A stretch of 64,000 nt of DNA from Rhynchopus euleeides. Lineage: Eukaryota > Euglenozoa > Diplonemea > Diplonemida > Diplonemidae. The DNA lies in NCBI GenBank assembly GCA_963210315.1, contig OY723305.1:434001-498000 (forward strand). Reading direction: 5' to 3'. The first letter of the stretch is position 1, and every line of letters begins with the position of its first letter. A model generated the notes under the pieces. The model had not been told where the DNA came from, searched no databases, and saw only the letters and a program-made list of their open reading frames with translations. Position numbers and translations under genes: made by a program. Below are positions 58,701 through 61,092 of this stretch, in pieces.

Positions 58701-58772
58701 CGCTGAAGGGGTGCCAGAATTAGCTACAGCGCTGATATGACATGATACGAGCAGGAGCAGAGGCACTCGCAT
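28776..58772 (-). CDS. Giant multidomain membrane protein copy B (9,998 residues, intronless)
   Basis: One uninterrupted frame of 9,999 codons. The frame stays open to a TTG at 58988, but 58772 is the first ATG and begins the signal peptide shared with copy A. Approximate residues: signal peptide 1-19; CUB 46-150 with four Cys; Ser/Thr-rich stalk 155-465; Pro/Thr pentapeptide stalk 465-1447; WD40-type propeller 1449-1751; second Ser/Thr stalk 1760-2225; PAN-like modules about 2385-2560 and 2853-2915; WSC-like module 2760-2830; EGF-like modules about 3790-3845, 4494-4680 and 6250-6555; IPT/TIG-like domains 7113-7344; first membrane segments 8871-8994; a cytoplasmic loop with a B-box-like zinc finger 9575-9615; further membrane segments 9633-9855; a charged cytoplasmic tail. 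The C-terminal arrangement resembles giant protist proteins with TRP/polycystin-like membrane ends, a resemblance by eye only. A surface receptor, adhesin or mechanosensor is inferred. Confidence 0.88.
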   Translation of the reverse strand: MRVPLLLLVSCHISAVANSGTPSATASRTLPTPTATLTTELFPSQCTDQTEVLDEGDTRITHLDYGNNENHCWRIECFSTVQVMWLEYETELDYDYVRIYRESDGTFSLQQTLHGTSLPPTMHYQGNVVVQFTSDHSVLRRGFDLQFVCSSRSRTGTVTASLTLPTLTATLTTSLTLPSATASHTGTVTASKTLPTLTATLTHSLTLPSATASITGTVTASLTLPTPTATLTTSLSASETVPTATSTVTSTVTLPTLTQTLTGTLTSSLTLPTATQSETATATFSLTLPTATDTFTPTHTETHSLTATFTLPTATETPTFTATASLSATHTASLSSTFSLTPTHTLSLTHSDTITPTLSQTLRTPTDTLTLTPSATLSPTMSMSLTPSLTATLSETATSTMSLTLPTATETMTVTHSRTATATLTLSKSVTLSVSDTATSTATSTGSLTLSIPTETGTTTVTPTASLTPPPTPSPPTTAPATVAPLTPAPPTSAPATPAPPTLSPPTAAPDTPVPATLAPATPAPATATPPTPVPATLAPATPAPPTTAPATPAPATLAPVTLAPPTTSPDTPAPATPSPPTTAPATPAPLTPAPPTTAPDTLAPPTPAPATPSPPTTAPTTSAPATLAPATSAPATAAPPTMAPDTPAPATSAPPTSAPATSSPPTAAPATAAPSTPAPLTPTPPTSAPATPSPPTTAPTTSAPATLAPATPAPATPAPPTPSPATPAPPTLSPPTLAPETPAPATPAPTPAPPTTAPATLAPATLAPPTAAPDTLAPATPSPPTVSPPTLAPETPAPATPAPPTTAPATLSPPTSAPATPAPPTTSPDTPAPATPAPPTSAPDTLAPATPAPPTTAPATLAPATLAPPTTAPDTLAPATPSPPTLAPATPAPPTLSPPTLAPETPAPATPAPPTTAPATLSPPTSAPATPAPPTTSPDTPAPATPAPPTSAPDTLAPATPAPPTSAPDTLAPATPAPPTTAPATLAPATLAPPTTAPDTLAPATPSPPTLAPATPAPPTVSPPTLAPETPAPATPAPPTTAPATLSPPTSAPATPAPATTSPDTPAPATPAPPTSAPNTLAPATPAPPTTAPATLAPATLAPPTTAPDTLAPATPSPPTLAPATPAPPTVSPPTLAPETPAPATPAPPTTAPATLSPPTSAPATPAPATTSPDTPAPATPAPPTSAPNTLAPATPAPPTSAPDTLAPATPAPPTTAPATLAPATLAPPTTAPDTLAPATPSPPTLAPATPAPPTVSPPTLAPETPAPATPAPPTTAPATLSPPTSAPATPAPPTTSPDTPAPATLAPATPSPPTTSPDTPAPLTPAPPTSAPATPAQPTTAPDTPAPPTLSPPTLAPATPAPPTSAPDTLAPLTPAPPTSAPSTPAPPTLTPPTSAPDTLAPATPSPPTSAPPTTAPATLAPSTLAPETPAPPTTAPETPAPPALAACPSGVGPYCIVELARVAGRPWRVSVSQDDTLAAVSSTGDSGLNVYQVSTGASVTVPVYTTCADAAFSPDGDKLAVALREGGVAVISLSSGTVLWSDTSKGYCTSVAYSPDGTSVSSGHGDGNIYMWNPVTGALLLSLSAGHTDRPYGLTYTPDSGRLISGSWDHNVVVWDATTGAVLKTLTEHTAYVYVTQVSPDGMYFASVSTDASDTVNIYKLSDYSIHKKISTSKLTYGLSFSPDWTKLVVVGEDDMEVYSVDTGSLLEAHDMPSSPTPAVSYFHTSDTIITGEGVDTDAGILLWNDGAPTPAPPSTPVPAPPTVSDTLSVTPSPSSTGTLSLTQSLTPTATGSLTLSPSVTETVSPSSTVSSSLTVSVSLTLSVTGTVSASATRTPTSTGTLSATQTSTVSTPPSATTTPTATPSWSATVTQSATLTPSVTRSLSGTLTSTVTLSETVSVTRSVTASATPSPTATLSASRTDTVTPTVSDTLSVTLSPSSTGTLSLTQSLTTTATGSLTLSPSVTESLSQTVTVTATPSSTVSSSLTVSVSSTLSVTRTVSPSVTRTPTPTGTQSATQTSTVSTPPSATTTPTATPSWSATGTQSATLTPSVTRSLSGTLTSTVTLSETVSVTRSVTASATPSPTATLSDSRTDTATPTASDTLSVTPSPSATPTVSVTLSRTSSATPSLTHSVTMPVTPTPTMTRTVSASITALGSATLSLTLPSATVSATPSPTPSATVGSLSFTFSLTATPSQSVSLTSSVTPSVSTTDTPTLSLSLPIFSPLTGVWIVAYTPSDGGPVTTDVLNIDAGGVGRFTALSGGSFTVSLRGPELRYSWQDTSGGMNNDHYTYTASAVLHGERYCVQASGYCATATLTRLVYGGTRPAEGTPTQCPPPFPFASEAGGECCSQPWGAECGGGSTVCPQPPCTDGALQQPETSGFTSLGGGVCLDAEGRQAINAYRMPLQLLPAELQLSRCRGECLSLAACTGYQLRTAGGSRTSCDLLVPFGQVANPLWPLVGGTGSGMVPSAVQASGDSVECFVRNAASEPGVEMLPLGSECCACPSGSEAVQAGSSSQQACAAGCLQDAFCAASEWRTAGGGTCVHHINATSVGTAPGACEGCHLKSRHVDVGRAPEGGCCYFGSTPLADHQAEAGIAPVCDVSEETCRDMCAQLQTCHATTHISVNTTACGASECRLQTTPWTSELEASQCRAGDTASCSLRLRRTHRLEGGKTCPAGLHVGNATECRAAAAAAGLLFTEPATGPLSGDPHGCWFNAKQGSLHYTQGGSTDAADITCPTAGGRCLALCRQALPPPEVATWKGCFSAAHLDSPVGPFRPEAGGAATHTYCYARCFAYRHYLLRHEGNGAGQACWCTDQKPATLGNPLADCSVCATEVSDTTGTVCVHQRRPSGCGLKGAVQTYTECDGSEPVGAVSAEECDAACTADTSCNYFSWDRRSQCRLARSGSCTAVPSSFFDTYTKAHCAYDTEALPPVPKPLAYPFLHAGRGGGLCQALSSDPTAARKVGWCGFQPSRTGVCKKAPDSRNTPFVALDGFCSCGRAACDAATGLCVLQTEAPVVITPVPTPDGIIDVNSTRPSLAYRGIGRCINLAGRYYTEYGMSLTHSSGGVYEGDAVLQEECKRVGVAAARDTCYVKGVAFIGRAAGGPQCILAREVRADEPQELRTSAGVLAFLSRGAAFALPSGGDGLAHAVCFAYLEDKCTYSDGCRGCQGECSVGGDGRCIDDTEGTACYSPCGGGFLETCTESRRASYNLTDKPASQWQSPAARESQRAVQTAGVARLLEYVFVTEAATCEEAGMVTMADEGECRIALCAASDTEFFADIPATSDGPIPAGCTARCTHGVGTECMFGGATFLSSGNTPSTTSCKESALRGIRCVCRKDMGPPVLPVDAAECPPLAAPATEYYLQDSGPGCGVGAPVSHTGVPAGPIASTIIDITDEAECRAAACLFYGVAVGTGALPRWGGFPVKGLDGVRPPYTGRLDGSGYTSALTGDEQWGGGCSVVLPVDGDLKKAQPYAVWSVPPNLCPGLDLASCTLARGCRVQAGVCVTLHEGFGLCTLATPCLCRRDPAAVDAPPPPPAPEDPHAYDEQCPISVDYFGSGKVVQCNPCRGSTSSAFQCTEGDYEDIAVSVAEGETWTRVYPARAANTVDLQGFQKVSVTKYMVSGEATLAAMVGGLPKLTGPMFNSSVAQYHCLTPFGTEASTATCTVASCGPLAVSVRATGGSATVTVRVCLHPNTEVECVCGRTAADGLPHGECATAKPPRSMLDRESGRVVQVPSSMCRCSANHGRSSASGDVDCTQCAEGSFPEYGSQVWTTNVTFPDLAETRAPACSLRCAQCGDVACGSYNPALERCFCLGMLSGPTCADSCAPGRYGMFCNETYVPLAYQATKDLQAAGWTSPPWSIAPQSHVSLVLSAGSAELLTRVQVRVMHSLPGAAVQPLPPLQPSAGTVQAAYYGPIMSDRAASVDEYYLHVLRGGKVYVYRFAPDPTRAVVQGAFTLHHEAYIRDYYQPAGLDVCASEAVFGPTYDTDYDGAVYVQARAGALQQLLLVKGQRVCYASGVDRLVFSLQGSGDISDAFALPWSWSLEVLGEPSRLNGFDPQYDPQCQWSARQPPCRDTTRNTSWDAVGTAFGSLVLVSGSRLRSISRFAERCCGETVQCTCWEGLLASLPGGYTPAGPGSGQVAASRAAVSSLWQAFAEGAVQDLGPGPAPVGALGSGTAFTAVAGLAGSVALRVTPPTLLFEEHRVHVLGFGDLRTATATATAMPTSELLPRMLLPSRLSVTTQSTTRGAVAIAGAGVVEGADALHFAIAVQDEVGRDVYLNNDRIVPLLLECGEAVSIDSQRDVHTLSNTSAAGLQDALWDERDCTSNTTATFVGSAALGVDIPAGAGQTDIAFSGIGITRTGRYLIRFVHAKSGAQGVSMPIVVVPTDCASFSGTAYECTSQCTPDEVPPGQQATLTCDFGVSSLMSWMQLSVQAAAPLSVGVSLTAVQACCHGRGLCCAGNAPCEGDYDYASVAAAAAATAPPTQCECFKDPTNGFWDQRHSCLQCKAGFSGSTCTDFIGPSAEAGFGRSLDIGDAAVAVFPVQAEAPVAVNVTGLSGQNGEDADVWLAFVACPGQEGIYTKGALAPGELAPVCSGHGSCTFDTAAAAGRCLCTPGYSGADCSQACCSGHGTCTGAASAGTEGTPCVCHHNQRDGAWAPAPTVCEGGRCSGPGGSDVHPASWCLRLADATGLLEGCAPAAHQGNSSRAWVSWRGLPAAGPGDLDHARLRINTTVLEGCTGAQPFHVYATLPEGTARGPPASRGSPSVPAGDWWQPGVLPCGRAVLPGEALGCGPSAELDPVSQTCVCRSGDTAFCLLGRCVSTSSEPRCDAPPPDQPGDASDPCRVSWAVPGPPSGRMRLQGGLCRCWTQQASSDATERLACVAGACVPQAASLQYTWDSTRLAGVLHGAADSPAEAKQLQWGWDVRSAAPAELLSQVGWWRQAPAAPGVQQHEVDVGAWLRRVSGGIQNATFDVSFVVVPGAGACPAAVQGAELVVRHRGRRQPSRLFLSLEDGGRSEAQHLHPFYAAHTFDSPEALANSGDGDASHSRKLLRYIHADVASGDAQLSKRCGTGASCVCPGDMMFQDAVDFTQVGEHMYFLAVGDVESAGGAQPGACNGAYQGAREIFHTKGYALDAQLGSGTGSSRGLWATRAASRLGTSVLPNTSNIDSVANMDVFTRAKELAAMDLPAGWAGSGSTALSGRMLVFASAHLPIPALAGGGGLPQLFAATLDSRSGALVQIWRAGKTSVFVSHVTVVRVGGRDYTFYLAQSSAVHMRYAPSDPPCAGKASTLGCAGAGASGPPRYARATRLDVWVFDGEGERRIAAAQGQNVDPCTHQQNHPGFTAVGGSVAFLFDDGVGGVGLHRWQPAARSTAAAARVTLVDTAGATYTPFLSPLHKGPAGMVAAGGHLVLPLALDTSVQHTGQQEPGCLAQPECTQDTVLHVFQKTMPCLNPGRGNVELYAVHLGNSSTGVATLVHDPNGPQVSSDPVWLREVRTPGRTGFVWVGHDGGATNIGVHLTNHTQAGVQHPAPQFLAPEQQTLYYTSTAGTTPGAWHTTALWRPGAPVDINVQVVWEGALYFWAYNATELNATYDSPSLDPGPSVPCNAPGRSQWVRWDSGGEGMHTNVMSGANVPAYAGCTRVLHRVDDDGTVSPVLRGGDADGVGAPRRQCCPPTYNTDSPTTGAVWPDTARQAGRVCKAADNTGGCPVSTAGVPRPAGCALCDASVYPRDGPPPLYSTLHAWKAPHAGWWFTGFQSAWAQSTGAAGGDAYRVGGFAWREHWPRTAAVWEPKAVPQRNDCDDCAPGFYGQGCVRSCPLPACGGVSRQTCLAPSCAWNATSSECRPVPCSGHPCSDGLLGSGACLCPEGTWGYACEHGAAPPGVGTTHLLPAAFDTTLDLGCTAGTTCTPTAAACAAWECGALNDEPCCGRAPAPLAVSATAVSVVSFATAGAGPLGGAGSQTLLVLREAERRCDGTTAAVLRVLLLPVDAGVDVQAVHGVPVEAPLTPDDVLLWNLSALPVLAEVLRTGPTGLGSEWVVPLDADALAAHSGTGAASVSLLLSATGGCRWLFTSREHHAGWPEDCADGRCESGNSAPRKAGYAIRASASHAALLAVTQGGTGSGVPAPAAEQHPLLRAEHSAGGAGPISRIDLEKMEQAELAPPALRSITQAALCSEVGLQPSVQCAELAPLAAGFGVLVVQGLSRTSSVRADVSWTPRGAFGSASLGACVRGSREGEGRWAGDFCLDCDFRYTGPTCSAYQPDACSEATCSPDVGACVWDTRASSLHQQCLCDAGYIGLDCGVQCSDSGTGNSSGCHGHGRCSGAGTCECHSDSVQGFWAGDSCNVCAEGMYGEACTKRCQCVNGVCDKESEDGTCTKGSCKAGFAGSFCDRCVTGRTGADCQVECFNGLCGKGKCGDGGCVCQVNYFRDVASRSCDLHCVAGEECHGNGVCPPPGVDTTPATLCTCYQDEVRGHWDQATRCKTCAASFWGTHCTEACRCNNHGTCHTVTGACECFNDGVRGHFSGTSCSLCASGYTGDACLDAVVAEGVAQIGAAYTFSSGHREAVVPSGARGAAHLYLTQETGAPTEIFFSSAGEVPVGTFGAAINVWSKPHTDSVDFRTAGTGTGTGAESAQGTHASRSAAYVGRIHVHTYGEGLLMGTSVAGMFTSGRFLYAVVHDTDGRSYVGRFWSVSGPRCLMCLALAGNRAASYTTLVGHSRVCTVRTCTPGQAVLLDDGEAGVVEGVASSSRTGVVLLDDGPRIAVRTRLAERVEVAASRLTAVPSVAPVGPGGRGKVLAWGRSPRLQVAFVAVQHGGACWLSVVHTGSETGFAAQEPHLLAASGTVTSLLVHNVAWSSEVVLLFVLGADGLGEPVLEMLVVRASSSSPYVGVRSVLQATPAICSVYVCTRLERLIPLGGLQASRDERLRHEGDTALLLVQTVQRGASLVVGYAAQRVNLSAVKDTDLSPAADHPLCMQHLSAEACRGALCTWDGAACTRVRERFLAGAQGRTGITGAEVDVHTGKVYLTVGGDNPTLPSVVLRIDALTLMYERSRALRYGASSADPQVAVGTLLDNDRGALFVSLRTKPASVLVLSLHEVESVSPDVSDLLHGGTQITVRGLGFFPLPGTVPLCRMGELVSQGRYALAGGHTGSTATHTIVCVAQSATTTSTACLSYPLEVSLSAADPRFSDSQVLVARIATPMILSLGTAALAAADQGDRAWLAAVSAGDVGVVGPVRDPWGGTDPRLIQAEATGPYNEPVAVVVAGAGFRHSAHSMCRMNGVVSSVTFASSLRVLCRQPVLHGGPARVTVEVTMDGQHFTASNTTRSFYYAVGDANKLDAFGVCNPGAGDGASSDCMTALKSEPVTRLPTVAAAFKDSIGTFVGGVWTRNGGRVGQVAIDSTLSFSTDSVVTLQPSEGRVVFDRLWALSPHPGRHTLRLLYTDAAGTLADTVSFEIAEGSPVQLRFAVDPPSFSDNREPLDPQPEVRLEDTGNRSVSRSTWSVVAELDTATLPPELFNEYTQLPHVVVSSAVAAYSEQLGHFVFRGLHIHTTTLAGRDMQYGGGGELLFFRIVFRVYSNGERVAGIADVVRVMHLVDCSQAYVGDAVLGWVDPEEQHFEDRSPVSIRGWKYHGDVLGSYSCVAHDVATGQLAFSVAAVVVDSCTLRCDPFLPRTAKGAMLSVRPELVCAGAAAPDTAAGEAVVCNATHVRRTDGGREEAVLRAIAPFASGRLGSTTAHYRSIGSPARLGVFNLAVPLGRAVASASVYSSAVGAQARLPIAVEASASSLRRASPPGTRRSAAEYQLLMYSEAMVHTSSLLRAGRTVTIAGALTALGDAGADWLNTDAIRRAQAGTSNSTLRVAVLDKAAILNGWHGQSIGDTWVAHTAAAAAAASNAAVRTEQHEFSVKLSIEAVDTYTSPTGAQYASLSPVPREEVVATVGGHPLGIVHTRGAYAEFGTIEMERPAAGTYRLRLDAGSLPVVDRIFTVREGLPHHVHFDAPGVAGWAGGRDGVPRTTLTNYKDLVVQPRFRLLDEVNNTLTDFPRLNDVRVRVGAVSPWPRCLPPLVAAEEDVTLPGMWGREDRTAQGVCTWNTLPLSNMSAGAVQQRLLYDPQFSSAGIAAYGAPGTDSTLNVWGQVGQEYSITFLFYGSGLDAYGYTLPPLSLPQPLRTSTCNTTCSKRVCSISPVVLVDLSSTDIELAGDFYDVAVSGAGPDSLRVLLTVSSDGLQYDTACELPAELVDPCHMRVRVPKCMYHCRNLYPVAEYSEEDRQSCCRYGHRVGGGPCGAVAGGRSAAVQMQASSASSDLFTGAAVTRLQVVTSCDSQSTCMALLSQAEHLTGPTHLGPPAQLGLGEATMLAPVPSASLASTTTFDIVLKDMAGSDVRDSLFAVRQLRVTVDALSTQGWDAAVLCTADNTTDCTTLRGAHGGLLPDGVVRLVGGKASVNLEFHYPRTTQYGIRIEDTTGTSSRTATSTSTSTSTAANTTAGTGPLPPCTGPMPSGKGTGPVVAGRQLPFPSSLRCVDTAFPSYVGVVTVTPGAPHRYDWVAPPSGVVEMHASVDYALYIADVSGNVLTTSDLQRSLGDTVPVVFQVQVSVPAFRDNSTGPLLLGWRAMNFTEEVIASLEESACPFRSFSLDFGLTDARQAAFGTPDFLMWRGVRCLLKVSLLTVDSAPQLQAMNEQVGGGLSHGLEASPCCTQEPCSAYAYSFEVGCWGHRGRKTGPLNPATSAALRTTTSSTPFQCLTECGVCEEGTVCYGNGTIVTKPEYFREPVTYRAWKCKSGQCTGGDVVPGIGPATPLATLQMAEHERADLQCGDGGTGPLCGECVQKGTPHAPHGYARSGDGCAECPSPAANGVILCVCAVVVIAFMGIMVAVNIQSGEIVRESSKLSVVMKMLTNHMQVLALSASFAIDWGTLMTESFNSGGSISSPNVVMLSLTCALRADYYAKYTGWLLLPVVILSAFLLLQLTTATRKAEAKASPTALRERAPECRSLYHWAYDWCVDPGEVESLRHNLRAAADAAAAAAAAASTDTPPSDTPAADEAAGRTWVNTVVAPQIDPRQERDMEGLKDPDAFPHPQECPLPIRVQGFRTESAEFAVKDMEVLWEHDLTPGTYGCWLCHKCCILEQLFPNAGVGRVGLAGQLEEMSDGWYTCDVPAHTATKAVIYQLFTGELLIACLARHDLLTRLRKKATPGETLGAGDAAAAADSLFTHSRKKSSCPTESERLRGYSLSTTPPYPVKDHLPFEFPATAGESAVGAAAMHTTVFSNGLFLEADGSMGEEASLKRRVDGTASVILREQERVGQGVRKAKRLEIHSLPTAHSSKVYRVVSTDPVLNVSREYTSTTDPLTPPRSPPLGATIDNIAVLPTGASGFTLDLPVWYVTRHCEWLRAAQASLRPAAGKAREGTAVTVQTRWHHADTPSSGMPLDPTLLFGGSEGTSLLPVRQGTSGTACFTLVELSLVVPYDQLFQAARLRRMSDKMAGWRLSGFSDDTIERRLSAKADGAPAPARDLNMRRMSTWSSRKATLLSRTDTTRRAAAGTRQRLEALDAALEVIPSCAACGDFAVVSCPMCGKSLCERCDGALHTAGPRKGHTRIVPLPRRSPLAEAGYDIVVHRTDVYTVTVVVVMFMLYPWLMREVSLMLSCTEPICMAEGMCHRYLEVDPSVDCDTSSYAVYALLSFCALVGYGVGIPALAFLQIWRRRKRLQTKAVVSTLGFLYSGYRRRWYFWECVTLLRKMLLVFIVVFLVRYPSYQLYAAAWLMGAFTLLNVLVRPYKDSNLWYLENLSLLSVVITYNLALVYIGNPSQGARTFVSIASFVLNVVVLVVFAIRIVVQAQEEVKLRTREMLVDDKVSCSTAMKYVSKKYHEMKPDFLLSQAELREQSRLRDVKRRWFEVSRTQRERNMEAPDGDSVLLTPAATMGYWLSKYQSRKDRFEVMRTWIEARTHASKQPARHPNSSSDLTSDADSLATVSPISKTR
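29210..32170 (-). other. Polytopic C-terminal membrane region of giant copy B
   Basis: Hydrophobic segments lie near 32080-32160 (VILCVCAVVVIAFMGIMVAV), 31960-32020 and 31790-31880. A loop of about 560 residues follows, then segments near 29800-29875, 29620-29720, 29400-29520 (two), 29290-29370 and 29210-29290. A basic stretch (RRRKRLQTK) and an LLRKMLL motif mark cytoplasmic edges. The layout resembles TRP/polycystin-like ends of giant protist proteins; channel function is not demonstrated. Confidence 0.7.
29930..30048 (-). other. B-box-like zinc finger in the cytoplasmic loop
   Basis: Residues about 9575-9615 have CxxC-x7-CxxC-x4-CxxC-x4-H-x7-H (CAAC, CPMC, CERC, then two His), which fits a B-box zinc-binding fold. 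It lies just before the second block of membrane segments, so it should be cytoplasmic. A protein-interaction role is inferred. Confidence 0.65.
36740..37440 (-). other. Two IPT/TIG-like domains of giant copy B
   Basis: The first begins with VSPDVSDLLHGGTQITVRG and the second has VVVAGAGFRHSAHSMCRMNG. Both show the GG..ITV.G.GF opening and the later C...G.V pattern of IPT/TIG Ig-like folds. They sit in the membrane-proximal half of the ectodomain. Confidence 0.6.
39120..40020 (-). other. EGF / laminin-EGF cluster of giant copy B
   Basis: About 300 residues with seven or eight consecutive EGF-like modules (motifs such as CNNHGTCHTVTGACEC and GYTGDACL). Additional single modules lie near 45190-45290, 44740-44985 and 47240-47400. 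Confidence 0.8.
45343..52553. repeat. Copy B arm of a 7.2-kb identical direct repeat
   Basis: Partner of 1-7211, in the same orientation and the same reading frame (the offset is divisible by three). It lies entirely inside the giant gene. Confidence 0.93.
50030..51620 (-). other. PAN/Apple-like and WSC-like cysteine modules
   Basis: Three PAN/Apple-like patches (about 51400-51620, 51120-51300 and 50030-50215) carry spaced cysteines of the type CRGECLSLAACTGYQ and CDAACTADTSCNYFSW. A WSC-like patch near 50270-50490 has WKGCFS...CYARCF...CWC. The same modules are encoded in copy A at 4688-6278. They suggest carbohydrate or protein binding. Assignment is by eye. Confidence 0.55.
52100..53490 (-). 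repeat. Ser/Thr-rich repeat stalk 2, copy B
   Basis: Residues about 1760-2225 of copy B, lying between the WD40 domain and the cysteine-rich body. It contains a roughly 0.5-kb internal duplication (around 52440-52940 against 52950-53430) with small differences. Confidence 0.85.
53515..54430 (-). other. WD40-type beta-propeller of giant copy B
   Basis: Residues about 1449-1751. Six or seven blades with recurring AFSPDG / SYSPDGT-like turns and WD-type strand ends such as VVVWDATTGAV and IYMWNPVTGAL. An extracellular WD40 propeller is unusual. Here it sits between two low-complexity stalks and its base composition is less GC-rich than its neighbours. Copy A lacks it. Confidence 0.85.
54430..57380 (-). 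repeat. Pro/Thr pentapeptide array, copy B
   Basis: About 980 residues of (A/S)P(P/A/E/D)Tx. Between about 54790 and 56500, blocks of 330 and 375 bp alternate, so the array repeats with a 705-bp (47-pentapeptide) higher-order period. All lengths are multiples of 15 bp, so the reading frame is kept. Confidence 0.9.
57380..58320 (-). repeat. Ser/Thr-rich repeat stalk 1, copy B
   Basis: Residues about 155-465. Imperfect repeats of the type TVTASLTLPTLTATLT follow the CUB domain. Composition suggests an O-glycosylated mucin-like linker. Copy A has no equivalent. Confidence 0.85.
58324..58635 (-). other. CUB domain of giant copy B
   Basis: About 105 residues with four cysteines (QC, HCW, ECF, FVC), an aromatic-rich core with YDYVRIY, and the FTSD...GF ending typical of CUB domains. 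It is placed right after the signal peptide, so it would be the outermost part of the protein. It is absent from copy A. CUB domains usually bind protein or glycan ligands. Confidence 0.75.
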
Positions 58773-59059
58773 CCTCGCACCCGCACCACCAGGGACGCTC
58801 GCATCCACAATGGTTCGGGCCTGCTGGTGGGGTGTGTGGCGGAACCCGGTGTTGGTGCTGCAGTGCAAAGCCACACGAAAGACAACACCCAGTCGTGGTC
58901 TCCAGGATCCCGACGGTGGTGCCCCAAGGGAAAGAGCCTCGTACGTTATCCAACTGTCTTGATAACGTGCCGCATGACTGCTCCACAACTATTCGACCGG
59001 GGGAGAGGGGGGGTTTTTTTTGACACTTCCAAGAGCAACGGTAAAGCAAGCAGCCTCGC

Positions 59060-59145
59060 TTCAGTGGGGGGTGGGGTTTGCTTCGAACCTATAGTATACT
59101 ATGCTACGTCCCCCCCCTAGCAAGACCGTTGTCAATCCCGCCGCT
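59060..59145. repeat. 5' flank of copy B shared with copy A
   Basis: Matches parts of 13050-13180 (GCTTCGAACCTA, TATGCTACGTCC, CAAGACCGTTGTCAAT). The intervening flank differs between the copies. Confidence 0.65.
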
Positions 59146-59149
59146 GTGG

Positions 59150-60092
59150 ATGTGCGCGTCGCAGGTACGGCCCAGCCACCCCCACCCCCCCACCCCCCAC
59201 CGGAAACCGTCAGACCCCTTTGGGCCCGCCGGGCGGAGAGCCCCGCAGGCAGCCACCTCGCAGTCCCCCCCTCCCCCAGCGAGGTGCTGCTGTGCCTTTC
59301 CCCTGCACTGTGACATCCTGAAGGATTGGCACACTCAGCCGTGCGCACCCAGGGGGGGCGAGTTGTCTTGGTGGCACTGCCTGGTGGTGCCCGAAATGGC
59401 CAAACTCCAACGGGGGCTGCCCCGTCAAAAAACAACAACACGCCTTTTTTTTTGACATTTGACAGCATTTGGAAACGCGGTGCCAAATGCCCGCCATTTA
59501 TTTTTCACTTCTGATGAATGATGTCTTCTGATTTACAACTGCTCGCAAAAGAAAAGACGCTGCACCTCCCCCCCACCCCCCCCCGGCCAGGCGACTGGGC
59601 GGTACCCATCAGCACCACCCCGTCCAGCACAATATCCCGCCAGCACATCCCATCCCATTGCAACTGCCGCGGGTGAAAAGCGCAGCAGCTGCGCTTCTTC
59701 CTTTTCCCTATTTGATGCGTTGACGCGTTGGCGTTTTACCCCGCTGCCAAGAGCCCGCTGCCTTGATGCAGACAGCTAGACACGCAGAAAGGAAAAGGCA
59801 GGGCTTCCTCGGAACCACTCCTACACCATGCACCAGATAATGTCCCAAAAAAGGAGCCGGCGGTCCGCAATGTGTTTGTTTGTGCAACACACTTCTCGCC
59901 CGAGCGGGTGACTTGCGCATTCTACCAAAATTCTTGAGTCTCTGTTTGTGTCGGAGGATAGAAACGGGAAAAGGGGGGTGAGGTAGAATTCTGAGATCTC
60001 AGAGAGAGTGGTTGTACTTGTTGATCGCTTCCACTATCTCGATCACACCCACCTCTCTTTCACACACTCTCCCCCCACCCGCGCCCCACCCA
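59150..60092. other. Spacer between giant copy B and the RRP8-like gene
   Basis: No coding region supported. A short TTTGATGCGTTGACGCGTT block at 59711-59730 resembles the conserved core of the YR-element repeats. Confidence 0.55.
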
Positions 60093-61054
60093 TCACCGCT
60101 TCTTATAGAGACACGGCGCCAGCAGGGTGCTTGCGCTGTTGGTGCTGTAACGTGGTGCACCCCTCTCTGCACCCCTTTGCTTCCCCCCCTTGCCTCCCCC
60201 GCTGGGGCTGTCCGACACCCGCACCGCATCGATCAGCGTGAAGTGGGTGTTGTCAGAGGAGTCATCGGAGATGGTTGCGGAAAACCCGCTGCTCTTCAGG
60301 AACCCGAGGAATGCGTCAAGGTTGCCCTGGAGGCGCGAGGTCACCTCGGCGATTTTGAAGACACCCCCAGGGACGAGGAGGCGGGCGGCCTGCAGGACAA
60401 TGTCAGGCCAGTTGACCCCCATCAGCGCAAGGCAGGTCACGACGAAGTCACACGATGCATCCGGAAGAGGGACGTGCTTCGCGATGTCGCACACCGTGAT
60501 ATGCGCTGCTGTCGCGACGAGGTCGAAGGAGTGAACCTCCGCAACGCCGAACAGGAGGCGTGCCAGGTTGCCGTCGCCACACCCGAGGTCCGCGATGACA
60601 GTCCGCTTGGGCCTCGGCTTCCTGGAGTTAAGCCTCCCCTTCACCTGCGAGGCGATGACATCCAGCGGGTTGACAGGCCACTTCGTCACCTGCTCCCGAT
60701 ACCCTTCGTGGTAGTCACGGAAGAGAGCGGGGTCTTCGGAGAACATCTGCACGCTGTCTGCGCTCGGCGCGGTGTAGAGCTGTTCGTTCAGCCACCTGAA
60801 CTTCCCCCCCTTCAGCTGGTTGTTCATCTTCGAGATGACGCTCTTCGACTGCAGCGCACCCGCAGCCTGCCCCGCACCCTTCTCCTTGCGGTAGAGCTGC
60901 ATCGTCGACTTCAGAGCCCCGTCTGCCGGCTTCGGCGGGACTGCGGGATACACCCGGCCCATGCGCCCCCTCCCCTGAGCCTCTGACGCAGCGCTGCTGG
61001 CCTCCCCCTTCTTCCCCGCACCCTTCTTGGCATCGGGTGATGGCGTTGTGCCAC

Positions 61055-61092
<38 letters not shown>

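Noticed and set aside
58773..58988. 72-codon upstream extension of giant copy B
   Set aside because: It begins with TTG, contains no ATG, and the corresponding region of copy A has a stop. The signal peptide begins at 58772.
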